Source: Qipengyuania sp. YIM B01966 (GTDB lineage: Bacteria > Pseudomonadota > Alphaproteobacteria > Sphingomonadales > Sphingomonadaceae). From it: 64,000 bases of DNA. Positions 44,830 through 54,927 of the stretch are shown here, one piece after another. A program made the translations under genes and the position numbers. Position 1 is the stretch's first letter. The number at the start of each line of letters is the position of its first letter. The notes below the pieces were generated by a model, which was given only the letters and a program-made list of their open reading frames with translations, had not been told where the DNA came from and searched no databases. The DNA is taken from contig NZ_JADMNM010000001.1 in NCBI RefSeq assembly GCF_016461955.1, forward strand, positions 469,179 through 533,178. The letters are read 5' to 3'.

Positions 44830-44893
44830 GACTCGGCAGACAACCGCCCTTTACGCGTTATTAACCTTTTCCCTTCACACCTTGTGTGGTTAA
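44830..44893 (+). promoter_or_regulatory. ctrA promoter region: GANTC site and CtrA-like box
   Basis: GACTC at 44830-44834 is a GANTC (CcrM methylation) site. TTTA-CGCGTTA-TTAA at 44850-44864 matches the CtrA box TTAA-N7-TTAA with one mismatch. Further on, CACAC-CTT-GTGTG (44876-44888) and a second TTAA at 44890-44893 form an imperfect larger inverted repeat with TTAACC at 44861-44866. Autoregulation and methylation control are known for Caulobacter ctrA; here it is inferred from these motifs. Confidence 0.6.
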
Positions 44894-44956
44894 TGAGCGT
44901 CAAGACCTCGTCCGACGGGAAACGGGCCGGTCCGGGGCAATAGGGGGGAAGCGGCC

Positions 44957-45652
44957 ATGCGCGTGCTGTTGATCGAAGACGAGCCGACCACGGCCAAGGC
45001 CATCGAGCTGATGCTCACCACCGAAGGGTTCAACGTCTATACGACGGACCTCGGGGAAGAAGGCCTGGATCTGGGCAAGCTGTATGATTACGATATCATC
45101 CTGCTCGACCTCAACCTGCCCGACATGCATGGCTATGACGTGCTGAAGAAGCTCCGCGTTGCCAAGGTGCAGACGCCGGTGATGGTCCTGTCGGGCATTT
45201 CCGAAATGGATTCCAAGCTGCGCAGCTTCGGCTTCGGCGCCGACGATTACGTGACCAAGCCGTTCCACCGCGACGAGCTGGTCGCCCGCATCTATGCCGT
45301 GGTCCGCCGCAGCAAGGGGCACAGCCAGTCGGTCATCCGCACCGGCAAGCTGGCGGTCAACCTTGATGCCAAGACGGTCGAAGTCGATGGCGCCCGCGTC
45401 CATCTGACCGGCAAGGAATATGCGATGCTCGAGCTGCTGTCGCTGCGCAAGGGCACCACGTTGACCAAGGAAATGTTCCTCAACCACCTCTATGGCGGGA
45501 TGGACGAACCCGAACTCAAGATCATCGACGTGTTCATCTGCAAGCTGCGCAAGAAACTGGCGCTGGCCTGCGGCGGCGAAAACTACATCGAAACCGTCTG
45601 GGGCCGCGGCTACGTGCTGCGCGATCCCGACGAACAGGCCGAAGCGGCGTAA
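44957..45652 (+). CDS. ctrA: Cell-cycle response regulator CtrA
   Basis: Master transcription factor of the alphaproteobacterial cell cycle and motility. The 231 residues align from memory almost continuously with Caulobacter CtrA: receiver with D51 in [40 protein letters not shown] and the winged-helix DNA-binding domain [19 protein letters not shown] with [17 protein letters not shown]. It ends in Ala-Ala, the ClpXP degradation tag in Caulobacter, matching the RcdA homologue at 5770. GGGGGGAAG lies upstream of the ATG. Its phosphorelay genes are not in the window. Confidence 0.97.
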   Translation: MRVLLIEDEPTTAKAIELMLTTEGFNVYTTDLGEEGLDLGKLYDYDIILLDLNLPDMHGYDVLKKLRVAKVQTPVMVLSGISEMDSKLRSFGFGADDYVTKPFHRDELVARIYAVVRRSKGHSQSVIRTGKLAVNLDAKTVEVDGARVHLTGKEYAMLELLSLRKGTTLTKEMFLNHLYGGMDEPELKIIDVFICKLRKKLALACGGENYIETVWGRGYVLRDPDEQAEAA

Positions 45653-45680
45653 GCGGCTTCGGACGGCATGGTCCCGCCGC

Positions 45681-47810
45681 TCAAATCTCGGGGCGGCACG
45701 GTACGTTCGCGGCCAACCAATCCTGTTCGGCAACGGCTGGAACGCTTTCGGCAACAAATGGACGTGTTTCTCCAGACCGGATGACGAGGACCCGGATTGG
45801 CGTATCATTGCCCCTGTTCGCAGCGGCGCGGCCAGGGCGGTAGCGGATGGTCGCCATGCTGTTATCGAAATCGCCGAGCCGCGCATTATCCGCCGCGGCC
45901 GCCGCAGCGGTAATTTCAGCCTGCGTCGTCCATGACCCACGGATCATCCGCGCACTACCATCGCGGATTTCAAAAGCCCGATAGAACATGCGGCCAAAGT
46001 AATCCTGCAAGAACGCCCCCGAATGGCTCCAATCCGTTTCCGCTGTACCGAGTGGCAGGCGCACGGTGGTGACATCACAAGAGAATTCGGGATTGTTAGC
46101 GAATGGTACGACAGCCTGCTCGCCGGCAGAGCGTATCCGCCGTCCGGGAGGGTTGAAACCACCGCCGGGCAGGCTGATCGAGCGGTCATCGCCAGAGGCC
46201 GTCCAGTCAATCTCCTGCGTGCCGGTGATTTTCAGGATGCTGGCCCTTGCCGTCTGGTCATAGGTCCAGCGGACATCTTCGACTGCGACCCATCCGCCCG
46301 CTGCGGCGTTTTGCGTGAACGCTTCGGCGAGCTGGGCCCGGGGCAGGGATGACAAGGCCTCGTGCTCGCGCAGCCCCTCAATCCCCCGCACGATGGTCGT
46401 GCGCACCACGCGGGCGGGCACGTCGAAACCGGCGCTGGCATCGATATCGTGCAGGGTGATCGACTGGGGCAGTGCGGGCGTCGCGAATGTTCGCAACTCA
46501 AGCCCCGCCCCCTCGGCCCGCAGCGGAAGCACCGCACGGTACGGAATGACCGGTTCGGTCGCGGCGCCGGCCACTGCGGGCAAGGTTCCGTCGAGCCAAT
46601 AGATCTCCGTACCAATCGTGGCGCGGACCAGCACGTGATCGAACAATCCCGGTGCAGGAAGCCGGCCGGACATCCCGTCATCCATGCCGGCATTGGACAC
46701 CAGCACCGCTTCAGCAGGGATCGCCAGTTCGGCCAGAAGCGCCAGCAACAGGGCAGTCTTGCCTTTGCAATCGCCATAGCGCCGTTGCCATGTTTCGTCC
46801 GCCGTCGCCGGGATCAGATTGCCGGCATCCAGCCCGACAAAGATATAGCGGACCTGCCCCTGGATCAGTTCCAGCGCGGCGCGCATCTGCGCCTCGCGAT
46901 CACTGTGCGTCGCCGCAATCCGCGCGGCCTCCTGCTTCACGGCGGAACCGGCGGGCAGTGCACTCGCCCGGGTGAACAGCGGGGCGAACTTGCGCGAGAC
47001 ATCCTGCCAGCTGGCAAAATCACTATATTCAACCACCCGGCGCCAATGGAACCGGCCGGGCGCATCGGCGATGGGCGGCTGCGGCGCGACATCGTCAAGC
47101 TGGATCCGCCAGCCTTGCGGGGTGCGCGTGGCGGCCTCGGCCAAACCCTGCGGCGCGCGGATGGTCGGTTCCTGCCCCGCGGTCCAGCTGATGCCAAGCG
47201 CCAGCCGGCCCGGCGGCGGGGTCGGGGCGACAAACAGCAGGCCGGCCGAATCCGCGCCCATGGTCGGATCGTTGCGCGCAGTGGTGTAAGACAGTTCCAA
47301 TTCGTCACCGACCCGCAGATCTGGTACCCGCAGGGTCGCAGTGAGCTTGCCGTCGAGCCAGGCCGCCTCAAGCTGGTCCTCGCGGCGCAATACCTCGAAT
47401 GTCGCCTGGTCGAGCACGTCGATCGCCTGGTCGCCGCGGTGGATGGCCAACGCATGGATCACCGGACGCCCGGCAGCCGGGTTCCATTCGATCCGGATGT
47501 TGCCCAGTGACAGCGCGGCGGCATGGGCGATCCTTGCACGTATCGCCATGAACTCGTGTTGCCCGGTGTCGTCCAGATGGACCTGGACGTCCTGCCGACG
47601 GAGAAACACCGCCCCGTCCTGTTCGGCCGGCACATCGCGCAACGGTGACAGTACAGCCCAGCTCGGGGCGGGTCCGCGTGCCGGGGGCGCAGCCTCGGCC
47701 GGTTCCCGCTGTTGCCCCCGCTGGGCAGGGCGCTGTGCGTGGGCCGGTGCAATCGCGGCAATGATGACAAGGCCGGCGCCAGCAGCCAGCGCAGCATTCC
47801 TGATCTTCAT
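45681..47810 (-). CDS. DUF3857/transglutaminase-like secreted protein
   Basis: A 709-residue exported protein: signal peptide ending APAHAQ, then a beta-rich DUF3857 domain (about 60-280), then a transglutaminase-like cysteine-protease domain with the catalytic Cys in RRYGDCKGKTALLLALL, His in LFDHVLVRA and Asp in IYWLDGTLP. Members occur in many Gram-negative bacteria and have no defined substrate. The start at MKIRNAAL gives a normal signal peptide and follows GGGGGGTAGG; an ATG seven codons earlier is in frame. It converges on ctrA with a 28 bp gap. Confidence 0.88.
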   Translation of the reverse strand: MKIRNAALAAGAGLVIIAAIAPAHAQRPAQRGQQREPAEAAPPARGPAPSWAVLSPLRDVPAEQDGAVFLRRQDVQVHLDDTGQHEFMAIRARIAHAAALSLGNIRIEWNPAAGRPVIHALAIHRGDQAIDVLDQATFEVLRREDQLEAAWLDGKLTATLRVPDLRVGDELELSYTTARNDPTMGADSAGLLFVAPTPPPGRLALGISWTAGQEPTIRAPQGLAEAATRTPQGWRIQLDDVAPQPPIADAPGRFHWRRVVEYSDFASWQDVSRKFAPLFTRASALPAGSAVKQEAARIAATHSDREAQMRAALELIQGQVRYIFVGLDAGNLIPATADETWQRRYGDCKGKTALLLALLAELAIPAEAVLVSNAGMDDGMSGRLPAPGLFDHVLVRATIGTEIYWLDGTLPAVAGAATEPVIPYRAVLPLRAEGAGLELRTFATPALPQSITLHDIDASAGFDVPARVVRTTIVRGIEGLREHEALSSLPRAQLAEAFTQNAAAGGWVAVEDVRWTYDQTARASILKITGTQEIDWTASGDDRSISLPGGGFNPPGRRIRSAGEQAVVPFANNPEFSCDVTTVRLPLGTAETDWSHSGAFLQDYFGRMFYRAFEIRDGSARMIRGSWTTQAEITAAAAAADNARLGDFDNSMATIRYRPGRAAANRGNDTPIRVLVIRSGETRPFVAESVPAVAEQDWLAANVPCRPEI

Positions 47811-47942
47811 CCTACCCCCCTGATTTTGCACGCTATTCTACCGCCCCGGACCGCTTTGTCTAGATGAGGCGCACGTTTAGGGGCACTTTCCTAGCGCACA
47901 CCTTTATGCGACAGGCGCGGCGATGACTTGGGCCTCCTTCCC

Positions 47943-48680
47943 ATGACAGCGCACAAGCCTGGCGATCCGACCACGCTTAACCGGCTCTATGGCCGCGCCA
48001 AGGGCAAGCCCTTGCGCGCCGGTCAGCAGGCGCTGGTTGATCATTTGCTGCCGCAGATCGCCGTGCCGGCCGATGGCCCGGTCACGGCCGAGCGCCTGTT
48101 TGGCGAGCGGCGGCCGATGCATTTCGAAATCGGCTTCGGGGCGGGCGAACACCTCGCTTTTCGCGCCGATTTGCTGCCCGATCACGGCTTCATCGGGGCC
48201 GAGCCGTTCCTCAACGGGGTGGCGCAGGCGCTGGTTCATGTGAAGGACGGCGCGCTGGCCAATGTCCGGTTGCATCATGGCGATGCGCTGGAGGCGCTGG
48301 ACCGGGTGCCTGACGGATCGCTCAGCTTCATCTACCTGCTCCATCCCGATCCGTGGCCCAAGGCCCGCCATGCCAAGCGGCGGATGATGAATGACGGCCC
48401 GGTGCGGCTGTTCGCCGCCAAGCTGAAACCCGGCGGCGAACTGCGCTTCGGGACCGATCATGCAGTCTATCTGCGCCATGCGCTGATGGTGATGCGCCGG
48501 CACCGCGACGCGTTCGAATGGCTGGTCGATGGCCGGAACAGCTGGGAGAACCGCCCCGGCGGCTGGTGCGAAACCCGTTACGAGGCGAAGGCGCGGAACG
48601 TCTACGGCCACGAGGTGTGGTATTTCCGCTATCGCCGGCGCGAAGAAAGCGTTGCTGGCCGGCCTGCCGCGATCTGCTAA
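47943..48680 (+). CDS. trmB: tRNA (guanine-N7-)-methyltransferase TrmB
   Basis: Forms m7G46 in the variable loop of tRNAs. The 245-residue protein has the SAM motif HFEIGFGAGEHLAF, the FIGAEPFLNGVAQAL segment, and the TrmB signature YLLHPDPWPKARHAKRRMM, then LKPGGELRFGTDHAVYL and a C-terminal ETRYEAKARNVYGHEVWYF. A start six codons upstream is possible. It is followed by a transporter gene after 33 bp. Confidence 0.95.
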   Translation: MTAHKPGDPTTLNRLYGRAKGKPLRAGQQALVDHLLPQIAVPADGPVTAERLFGERRPMHFEIGFGAGEHLAFRADLLPDHGFIGAEPFLNGVAQALVHVKDGALANVRLHHGDALEALDRVPDGSLSFIYLLHPDPWPKARHAKRRMMNDGPVRLFAAKLKPGGELRFGTDHAVYLRHALMVMRRHRDAFEWLVDGRNSWENRPGGWCETRYEAKARNVYGHEVWYFRYRRREESVAGRPAAIC

Positions 48681-48713
48681 AATCCCGCCGAACGGCAGAG
48701 GAATCCGGCGGCG

Positions 48714-49490
48714 ATGGATCTCGGGATCGACTTCAGCGCGATCGACTGGGCAGCGGTCTGGCCGTTCATTCTGGTCGGGTTTGCCGCGCAACTGGTCGAT
48801 GGCGCGCTGGGGATGGCGTTCGGGGTCATTTCCAGCACGCTGATGGTCGGGGTGATCGGCGTGCCCCCCGCCCTCGCCTCGCAGCGCGTGCACATTGTCG
48901 AATGTTTCACCACCGCAACCTCGGGTATCAGCCACCTGATCCATCGGAACATCGACGGTCGGCTGTTCGCGCGGCTGGTGGTACCCGGCATGATCGGCGG
49001 CGCGACCGGAGCCTATCTGCTCAGTTCGATCGACGCGGGCGTAATCAAGCCGTTCGTGCTGCTTTATCTCGCCGGCGTCGGCCTTTGGCTGCTGGCGCGG
49101 GGGTTACTCTATCCACCCAAATTGCGTCCGGCGCGCTTTGTCGCGCCCTTGGGACTGCTTGGCGGTTTCCTCGACGCGGCGGGCGGCGGCGGCTGGGGGC
49201 CAGTGGTGACGAGCAACCTGCTGATCCAGGGTGCCGAACCGCGCAAGGTCGTGGGCACGGTTAATGCGGCCGAGTTCTTTCTGACCGTGACCATCTCGGC
49301 CACCTTCATCTATCACCTCGGCGTAGCCGACCTTGCCGGGGCGACTCTCGGCCTGCTGATCGGCGGGGTTGCGGCGGCACCGCTCGGGGCGATCGCGGCC
49401 AAGCGGGTCTCGCCCAAGGTAATGCTGGTCGCGGTCGGCATCGTGCTGACCGCCACCAGCCTCTACGGCGTGTGGAGCGCGTGGGGCTGA
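48714..49490 (+). CDS. TSUP-family (TauE/SafE) permease
   Basis: A 258-residue membrane protein of the sulfite-exporter TauE/SafE family, about eight helices in two repeats. GFAAQLVDGALGMAFGVIS and the corresponding GLLGGFLDAAGGGGWGPVVTS are the family's repeated glycine-rich motifs. Substrates in the family include sulfite, sulfoacetate and taurine-derived ions; none can be assigned. It converges on the malic enzyme gene. Confidence 0.9.
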   Translation: MDLGIDFSAIDWAAVWPFILVGFAAQLVDGALGMAFGVISSTLMVGVIGVPPALASQRVHIVECFTTATSGISHLIHRNIDGRLFARLVVPGMIGGATGAYLLSSIDAGVIKPFVLLYLAGVGLWLLARGLLYPPKLRPARFVAPLGLLGGFLDAAGGGGWGPVVTSNLLIQGAEPRKVVGTVNAAEFFLTVTISATFIYHLGVADLAGATLGLLIGGVAAAPLGAIAAKRVSPKVMLVAVGIVLTATSLYGVWSAWG

Positions 49491-49497
49491 GCGCCGC

Positions 49498-51759
49498 CTA
49501 GCCGACCACGCCCGCCGCGGCGAGCACTGCGAGGGTCAGGATGTCGGGTGCAATCGCAGTCATCGGGACGATCTGGACCGGTTTCTGCATCCCGATTAGC
49601 ATCGGGCCGATGGTGGCATTGCCGGCGAGTTCGCGCAGCAGCTTGGCGCTGAGATTGGCGCTTTGCAGCCCCGGCATGATCAGCACATTGGCCGGCCCCG
49701 ACAGGCGGCTGAAGGGATAGAGCGCCATGACCCTGGGATTGAGCGCGGCATCAGGGGCCATCTCGCCTTCATACTCGAAATCTGCGCCCTCTTCATCGAG
49801 CAGGTGGACGGCATCACGGATGCCCTCGAGCCAGCGGCCCGGGGGGTTGCCGAAGGTCGAATAGGACAGGAACGCGACGCGCGGCTCATGCCCGAAACGG
49901 CGGGCCACGGTAGCCGTTTCGCGCGCAATATGCGCCAGCTCGGCCGCGCTGGGGCGTTCGTTGATGGTCGTGTCGGCGAGGAACACGGTGTAATTCTTGC
50001 CGATCATCAAATGGATGCCAAAGGGCAGCGCGCCGGGCTTGGGATCGAGCACTCGGCTCACTTCGCGCATGGTGGTGGCAAAGGTGCGGGTGGTGCCGCT
50101 GATCAGCGCATCCCCGTGCCCGAGCGCCACCAGCAGGCTGGCAAAGGTGTTGCGATCCTGGTTGACCATCCGCCGCACGTCGCGCTCGGTATAGCCGCGC
50201 CGTTGCAGCCGCGCGTAAAGAAAAGCGACCATGTCGGGGACCAGTTCGCTCTCGAGCGAGTTGTGGATCTCGAAGCTGTCCGGGTCGTCGACCTGCAATT
50301 CGACCAGCTTGTCGCGCACTTTGGGCGTGCGCCCCACCAGAACCGGGATGCCATATCCGAAATCGCGAAACTGAATCGCGGCGCGCAGCACGACATCCTC
50401 TTCCGCTTCGGCGAAAACCACGCGCTTCGGATTTGCCCGCGCGTCCTCGTAAATCCGCGTCAGGATTGCCGTGGTGGGGTTGAGACGGGCTTTCAGCCGG
50501 TGGGCATATTCGGCAAAATCGGTAATCGGCGCCTGCGCCACCCCGGTGTCCATCGCCGCCTGCGCCACCGCGCTCGATACCCGTTCCATCAGCCGCGGGT
50601 CGAACGGCGCGGGGATGATGTAATCGCGGCCGAACTGGTGCTGCACGCCATAGGCTGCGGCGACCTCGTCGGGCACGCGCTCGCGCGCCAGCTCGGCAAT
50701 GGCGCGCGCGGCGGCAATCTTCATCTCCTCGTTGATAGTGGTGGCCTGCACGTCGAGCGCGCCGCGGAAGATGAACGGGAAGCCCAGCACGTTGTTGACC
50801 TGATTGGGATAATCGCTGCGGCCCGTGGCAATGATCGCATCGGGGCGCACCGCCCGCGCCTCTTCAGGGAGGATTTCCGGCACCGGATTGGCCATTGCGA
50901 AGATGATCGGCTGGGAAGCCATGTCATCGACCCATTCGGGCTTCAGAGCGCCGGCCGCGCTGAGGCCGAGGAACACATCGGCCCCGCGCAGCGCCTCTTC
51001 CAGCGTGCGCGCCTGGGTGGGAACGGCGTGCGCACTCTTCCACTGGTCGACATCGGCGCGGCCGGGATAGATCGGCCCCTTGCGGTCACAGACAATGACG
51101 TTCTCGTGCCGCACGCCCATCGCCTTGATCAGCGCGGTGCAGGCGAGCGCACTGGCGCCCGCGCCATTGACCACCATCCGCACGTCTTGCAGCTTGCGCC
51201 CGGTCAGATAACAGGCATTGATTAGGCCGGCGGCGGCGATGATCGCGGTGCCGTGCTGATCGTCATGCATCACCGGAATGTTCATCCGTTCGCGCAAAGC
51301 CTGCTCGATCACGAAACATTCGGGCGCGGCGATATCCTCGAGGTTGATGCCGCCAAAGCTCGGCTCCATCAGCGCCACCGCATTGATGAACGCCTCGGGG
51401 TCTTCGGTATCGAGTTCGAGGTCGATCGCATCGACATCGGCGAAGCGTTTGAACAGCACCGCCTTGCCTTCCATCACCGGCTTGGAAGCGAGCGCGCCGA
51501 GATTGCCCAGGCCGAGGATCGCGGTGCCGTTGGAAATCACCGCCACCAGATTGGCCCTGGCGGTATAGCGCGCGGCATCGGCGGGATTGGCAGCAATCGC
51601 CTCGACCGGGGCGGCGACCCCCGGCGAATAGGCCAGCGCCAGATCGCGCTGGGTGGCCATCGGCTTTGACGGCACGATCTCGATCTTACCCGGCCGGATC
51701 GTCTCGTGATAAAACAGCGCCTCGCGATTGGTGAAACTGGTCTGCTTGTCCTCGGACAC
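49498..51759 (-). CDS. maeB: NADP-dependent malic enzyme with phosphotransacetylase-like domain
   Basis: Oxidatively decarboxylates malate to pyruvate. The 753 residues comprise a malic enzyme domain (about 1-430) with YSPGVAAPVEAI, VISNGTAILGLGNLGALASKPVMEGK, MHDDQHGTAII and FAMANPVPEI, and a C-terminal phosphate-acetyltransferase-like domain (about 440-750) that has a regulatory rather than catalytic role in characterised hybrids such as MaeB. The start is GTG at 51759. The 116 bp upstream to the divergent mutS should hold both promoters. Confidence 0.95.
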   Translation of the reverse strand: MSEDKQTSFTNREALFYHETIRPGKIEIVPSKPMATQRDLALAYSPGVAAPVEAIAANPADAARYTARANLVAVISNGTAILGLGNLGALASKPVMEGKAVLFKRFADVDAIDLELDTEDPEAFINAVALMEPSFGGINLEDIAAPECFVIEQALRERMNIPVMHDDQHGTAIIAAAGLINACYLTGRKLQDVRMVVNGAGASALACTALIKAMGVRHENVIVCDRKGPIYPGRADVDQWKSAHAVPTQARTLEEALRGADVFLGLSAAGALKPEWVDDMASQPIIFAMANPVPEILPEEARAVRPDAIIATGRSDYPNQVNNVLGFPFIFRGALDVQATTINEEMKIAAARAIAELARERVPDEVAAAYGVQHQFGRDYIIPAPFDPRLMERVSSAVAQAAMDTGVAQAPITDFAEYAHRLKARLNPTTAILTRIYEDARANPKRVVFAEAEEDVVLRAAIQFRDFGYGIPVLVGRTPKVRDKLVELQVDDPDSFEIHNSLESELVPDMVAFLYARLQRRGYTERDVRRMVNQDRNTFASLLVALGHGDALISGTTRTFATTMREVSRVLDPKPGALPFGIHLMIGKNYTVFLADTTINERPSAAELAHIARETATVARRFGHEPRVAFLSYSTFGNPPGRWLEGIRDAVHLLDEEGADFEYEGEMAPDAALNPRVMALYPFSRLSGPANVLIMPGLQSANLSAKLLRELAGNATIGPMLIGMQKPVQIVPMTAIAPDILTLAVLAAAGVVG

Positions 51760-51875
51760 GGGGTCTGCCTTCCTTGCTATGCCGCTCGCACCCCTGCCCT
51801 ACCGCGTCCGGCGCGCGGGGGATAGGGCGCGGTGCAGGTGTTACGAATCGCTGGCGTGCGCGCTAGGCCGGGGCG

Positions 51876-54491
51876 ATGGCCGGCACCCCCACCCCGATGA
51901 TGACGCAATATCTGGCGCTCAAGGCCGAGGCCGGCGATTGCCTGCTGTTCTACCGGATGGGCGATTTCTTCGAGCTGTTTTTCGACGATGCGAAGCGGGC
52001 GGCGCAGGTGCTCGACATCGCACTGACCAGCCGGGGCGAGCATGACGGCGCGCCGGTGCCGATGTGCGGGGTGCCGGTCCATGCGGCGGAAGGCTATCTC
52101 GCCCGGCTGATAAGGGCCGGCTGCCGGGTGGCGATTGCCGAACAGGTCGAAACGCCCGACGAGGCCAAGGCCCGCGCCCGGCGAGAAGGGACGCCCTCGT
52201 CGAAGGCGCTGGTGGCGCGCGATATCGTTCGCTTCGTCACCGCCGGCACACTGACCGAAGAGGCGCTGCTCGAACCGCGCCGGGCCAATGTGCTGGCAGC
52301 GGTCTGCACGGTGCGCGGTGCGGTCGGCATCGCCAGCGTCGATATTTCGACCGGGCGGATGGAGCTGGAAGAATGCGCCGAGGACGCGCTGGGAGCCGCG
52401 CTGGCGCGCATTGCCCCGAGCGAGCTGGTAGCCCCCGACGACTGGCCCGAAGCGCCTGAGGAAGCATCCTCGCGCCCCAGGCGGGCCTTTGCCAGCGAGG
52501 CGGGCGAGGCGCGCTTACAGGCGGTGCACGGGGTCGCCGCGCTCGATGCGTTTGGCAGCTTTACCCGGCCGATGCTGGCGGCGGCAGGCGGGCTGATCGC
52601 CTATCTCGACCATGTCGGGCGCGGCACGCTGCCACTGCTGCTGCCGCCGGTTGCGCGACCGGCTGAAAGTGCGCTGGCGATGGACGGGGCGACCCGCGCC
52701 AGCCTCGAAATCCTCGCCGCGCAGGGCGGCGGGCGGGCGGGCAGCTTGCTGTCAGCGGTCGATCGCTGCGTCACCGGCGCCGGCGCGCGGTTGCTGGCCG
52801 ATGATCTCGCCGCGCCGCTGACCGACCGCTCGGGAATCGAGGATCGGCTGGCGCTGGTCGGCTGGCTGCATGACGATCCGCTCTTGCGCGCCGAACTGCG
52901 CGAAGCGCTACGCGCGATGCCCGATATCGGCCGCGCGCTGGGGCGGATCGTCGCCGGGCGCGGGTCGCCGCGCGATCTGGGCCAATTGCGCGACGGGCTG
53001 GTTGCCGCGCGGAGCGTCGGCAGTCTGCTCGGCGAGCGCGGCGAACTGCCTGCCTTGCTCGGTGCGGTGCTCCCGGCGCTGGGCGGGCATGGCGAGCTGA
53101 CCGACTGGTTGAGCCGCGCCCTGGTGCCCGCCCCGCCGACCGAGCGCGGGCAAGGCGGCTTCATCGCCGAGGGCTATGATGCCGCGCTTGACGAATTGCG
53201 CTCCGTATCGGGCAATGCGCGGCGGGCGATTGCCGCACTCGAGGCGCGCTACCGCGAGCAGACCGGCATTACCGCGCTGAAAATCCGCCACAATGGCGTG
53301 CTCGGCTATTTCATCGAGGTGCCGGCAGCCCGCGCCGATGCGCTGATGGCGGCCGATAGCGGCTTTACCCACCGGCAGACGATGGCCGGGGCGGTGCGGT
53401 TCAACTCGTTGCAATTGCACGAGGAAGCGAGCCGGATTGCCGAGGCGGGTGGCCATGCGCTGGCCGCCGAACAGGCGCATTTCGAGGAATTGTGCGCAGC
53501 GGCCGCCGAGGCGCGCACGCCGATTGCCGCGACCGCTGCGACCGTCGCGCGGATCGACGTTGCCGCCGCGCTGGCCGAACGCGCCGCGGAAGGGGGTTGG
53601 AGCCGGCCAACCGTCGATGACAGCACCGCGCTCAAGATCACCAAGGGGCGCCACCCGGTGGTCGAGAGCGCCCTTATCGGCACCGGCGAGCGGTTTGTCG
53701 CCAATGACTGCCACCTGACGGCCGACAACCGCCTGTGGCTGCTCGGCGGGCCCAACATGGGCGGCAAATCGACCTTCCTCAGGCAGAACGCGCTGATCGT
53801 GCTGCTGGCGCAGGCGGGCAGCTTCGTCCCGGCGGAGGAAGCGCATATCGGGCTGGTCGACCGTCTGTTCAGCCGGGTCGGCGCGGCCGACAATCTGGCG
53901 CGCGGGCGGTCGACCTTCATGGTCGAGATGGTGGAGACCGCGTCGATCCTCGCCCAGGCGACCACGCGCAGCTTCGTCATCCTTGACGAGGTCGGGCGCG
54001 GCACTTCGACCTATGACGGGCTGGCGCTGGCCTGGGCGGTGGCCGAGGCGGTTCATGATAATAATCGCAGCCGCTGCCTGTTCGCGACCCATTATCACGA
54101 GCTGGCGCGGCTGGCGGAACAATGCGACGCGCTTACCCTCCACCATGTCCGCGCGCAGGAATGGAAGGGAGAGCTCGTGCTGCTGCACGAGGTCGCCGAT
54201 GGGCCGGCCGACCGGTCTTATGGCCTCGCCGTTGCGCGCCTGGCGGGGGTGCCGGCCGCCGTTATCAAGCGCGCCAAGGTGATCCTCGACCGGCTGGAGA
54301 AAGGCCGCGCCGAAACCGGCGGCCTTGCCGCAGGGCTAGGCGATCTGCCGCTATTCGCCGCCGCGAGCGAGGCCGAAGAAGCCGCCTGCGACAGTCTGCG
54401 CGAACGCTTGCAGGCGCTCGACATTGACGCGCTTGCCCCGCGCGAGGCGCTCGAGCTACTGTACGAACTCAAGCGCGACGCCGCAGGTTAA
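51876..54491 (+). CDS. mutS: DNA mismatch repair protein MutS
   Basis: Recognises mismatches and recruits MutL. The 871 residues begin with the mismatch-binding domain containing the Phe-X-Glu motif in [11 protein letters not shown], followed by the connector, lever and clamp domains and the ATPase with Walker [31 protein letters not shown], Walker [23 protein letters not shown] and the FATHYHEL switch. The C-terminal helix-turn-helix is present. Length is typical. mutL is not in the window. Confidence 0.97.
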   Translation: MAGTPTPMMTQYLALKAEAGDCLLFYRMGDFFELFFDDAKRAAQVLDIALTSRGEHDGAPVPMCGVPVHAAEGYLARLIRAGCRVAIAEQVETPDEAKARARREGTPSSKALVARDIVRFVTAGTLTEEALLEPRRANVLAAVCTVRGAVGIASVDISTGRMELEECAEDALGAALARIAPSELVAPDDWPEAPEEASSRPRRAFASEAGEARLQAVHGVAALDAFGSFTRPMLAAAGGLIAYLDHVGRGTLPLLLPPVARPAESALAMDGATRASLEILAAQGGGRAGSLLSAVDRCVTGAGARLLADDLAAPLTDRSGIEDRLALVGWLHDDPLLRAELREALRAMPDIGRALGRIVAGRGSPRDLGQLRDGLVAARSVGSLLGERGELPALLGAVLPALGGHGELTDWLSRALVPAPPTERGQGGFIAEGYDAALDELRSVSGNARRAIAALEARYREQTGITALKIRHNGVLGYFIEVPAARADALMAADSGFTHRQTMAGAVRFNSLQLHEEASRIAEAGGHALAAEQAHFEELCAAAAEARTPIAATAATVARIDVAAALAERAAEGGWSRPTVDDSTALKITKGRHPVVESALIGTGERFVANDCHLTADNRLWLLGGPNMGGKSTFLRQNALIVLLAQAGSFVPAEEAHIGLVDRLFSRVGAADNLARGRSTFMVEMVETASILAQATTRSFVILDEVGRGTSTYDGLALAWAVAEAVHDNNRSRCLFATHYHELARLAEQCDALTLHHVRAQEWKGELVLLHEVADGPADRSYGLAVARLAGVPAAVIKRAKVILDRLEKGRAETGGLAAGLGDLPLFAAASEAEEAACDSLRERLQALDIDALAPREALELLYELKRDAAG

Positions 54492-54493
54492 GG

Positions 54494-54877
54494 TCAGCTG
54501 CCGTCGCCGCGCAGATCGTCCACCTTCGATGCGCGGCCGAGCGCATCGACATTGTCGTCGTGATTGTCGGACCCGGCGAATGCCGAATTGTCGATCCGGC
54601 CGCTGGTTTCCATCTGGTTCATGTGATCGACGAGATCCTGGATGTCGCCCTCCTCGCCGCTGGCAGACGGGGCTTTCGCCGAGCCGCTGTCGGTCTCGGC
54701 GCCGGGCTCCTCGATCTGCACGCCGGCGCGGTGCAGGCGCAGCGCTTCGTCCGCCAGCGTCTGGGCCTGGGCCGGTTCGTCATTCTGTTCGCGATTTTCG
54801 TTTTCGGGCGCCAGACCTGCGGTTTGCGCGTTCTCGCCAGCAAATTCGGTCGGGCGCTGCTTGTCGTTATCGGCCAT
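54494..54877 (-). CDS. Acidic hypothetical protein, probably disordered
   Basis: A 127-residue hydrophilic, Asp/Glu/Asn-rich protein with no hydrophobic segment and no domain I recognise. A middle helical part (EPAQAQTLADEALRLHRAGV) and a C-terminal GDIQDLVDHMNQME are the only ordered-looking parts. The start at MADNDKQRP was chosen because AAGGAGA lies 7 bp upstream; the frame is open further upstream without any such signal. It ends 2 bp after mutS on the other strand. Confidence 0.65.
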   Translation of the reverse strand: MADNDKQRPTEFAGENAQTAGLAPENENREQNDEPAQAQTLADEALRLHRAGVQIEEPGAETDSGSAKAPSASGEEGDIQDLVDHMNQMETSGRIDNSAFAGSDNHDDNVDALGRASKVDDLRGDGS

Positions 54878-54927
54878 CGGGAAATCTCCTTCGCCGATGA
54901 ACCGCCGCGCGGCCCGCGCGGTTCCCG

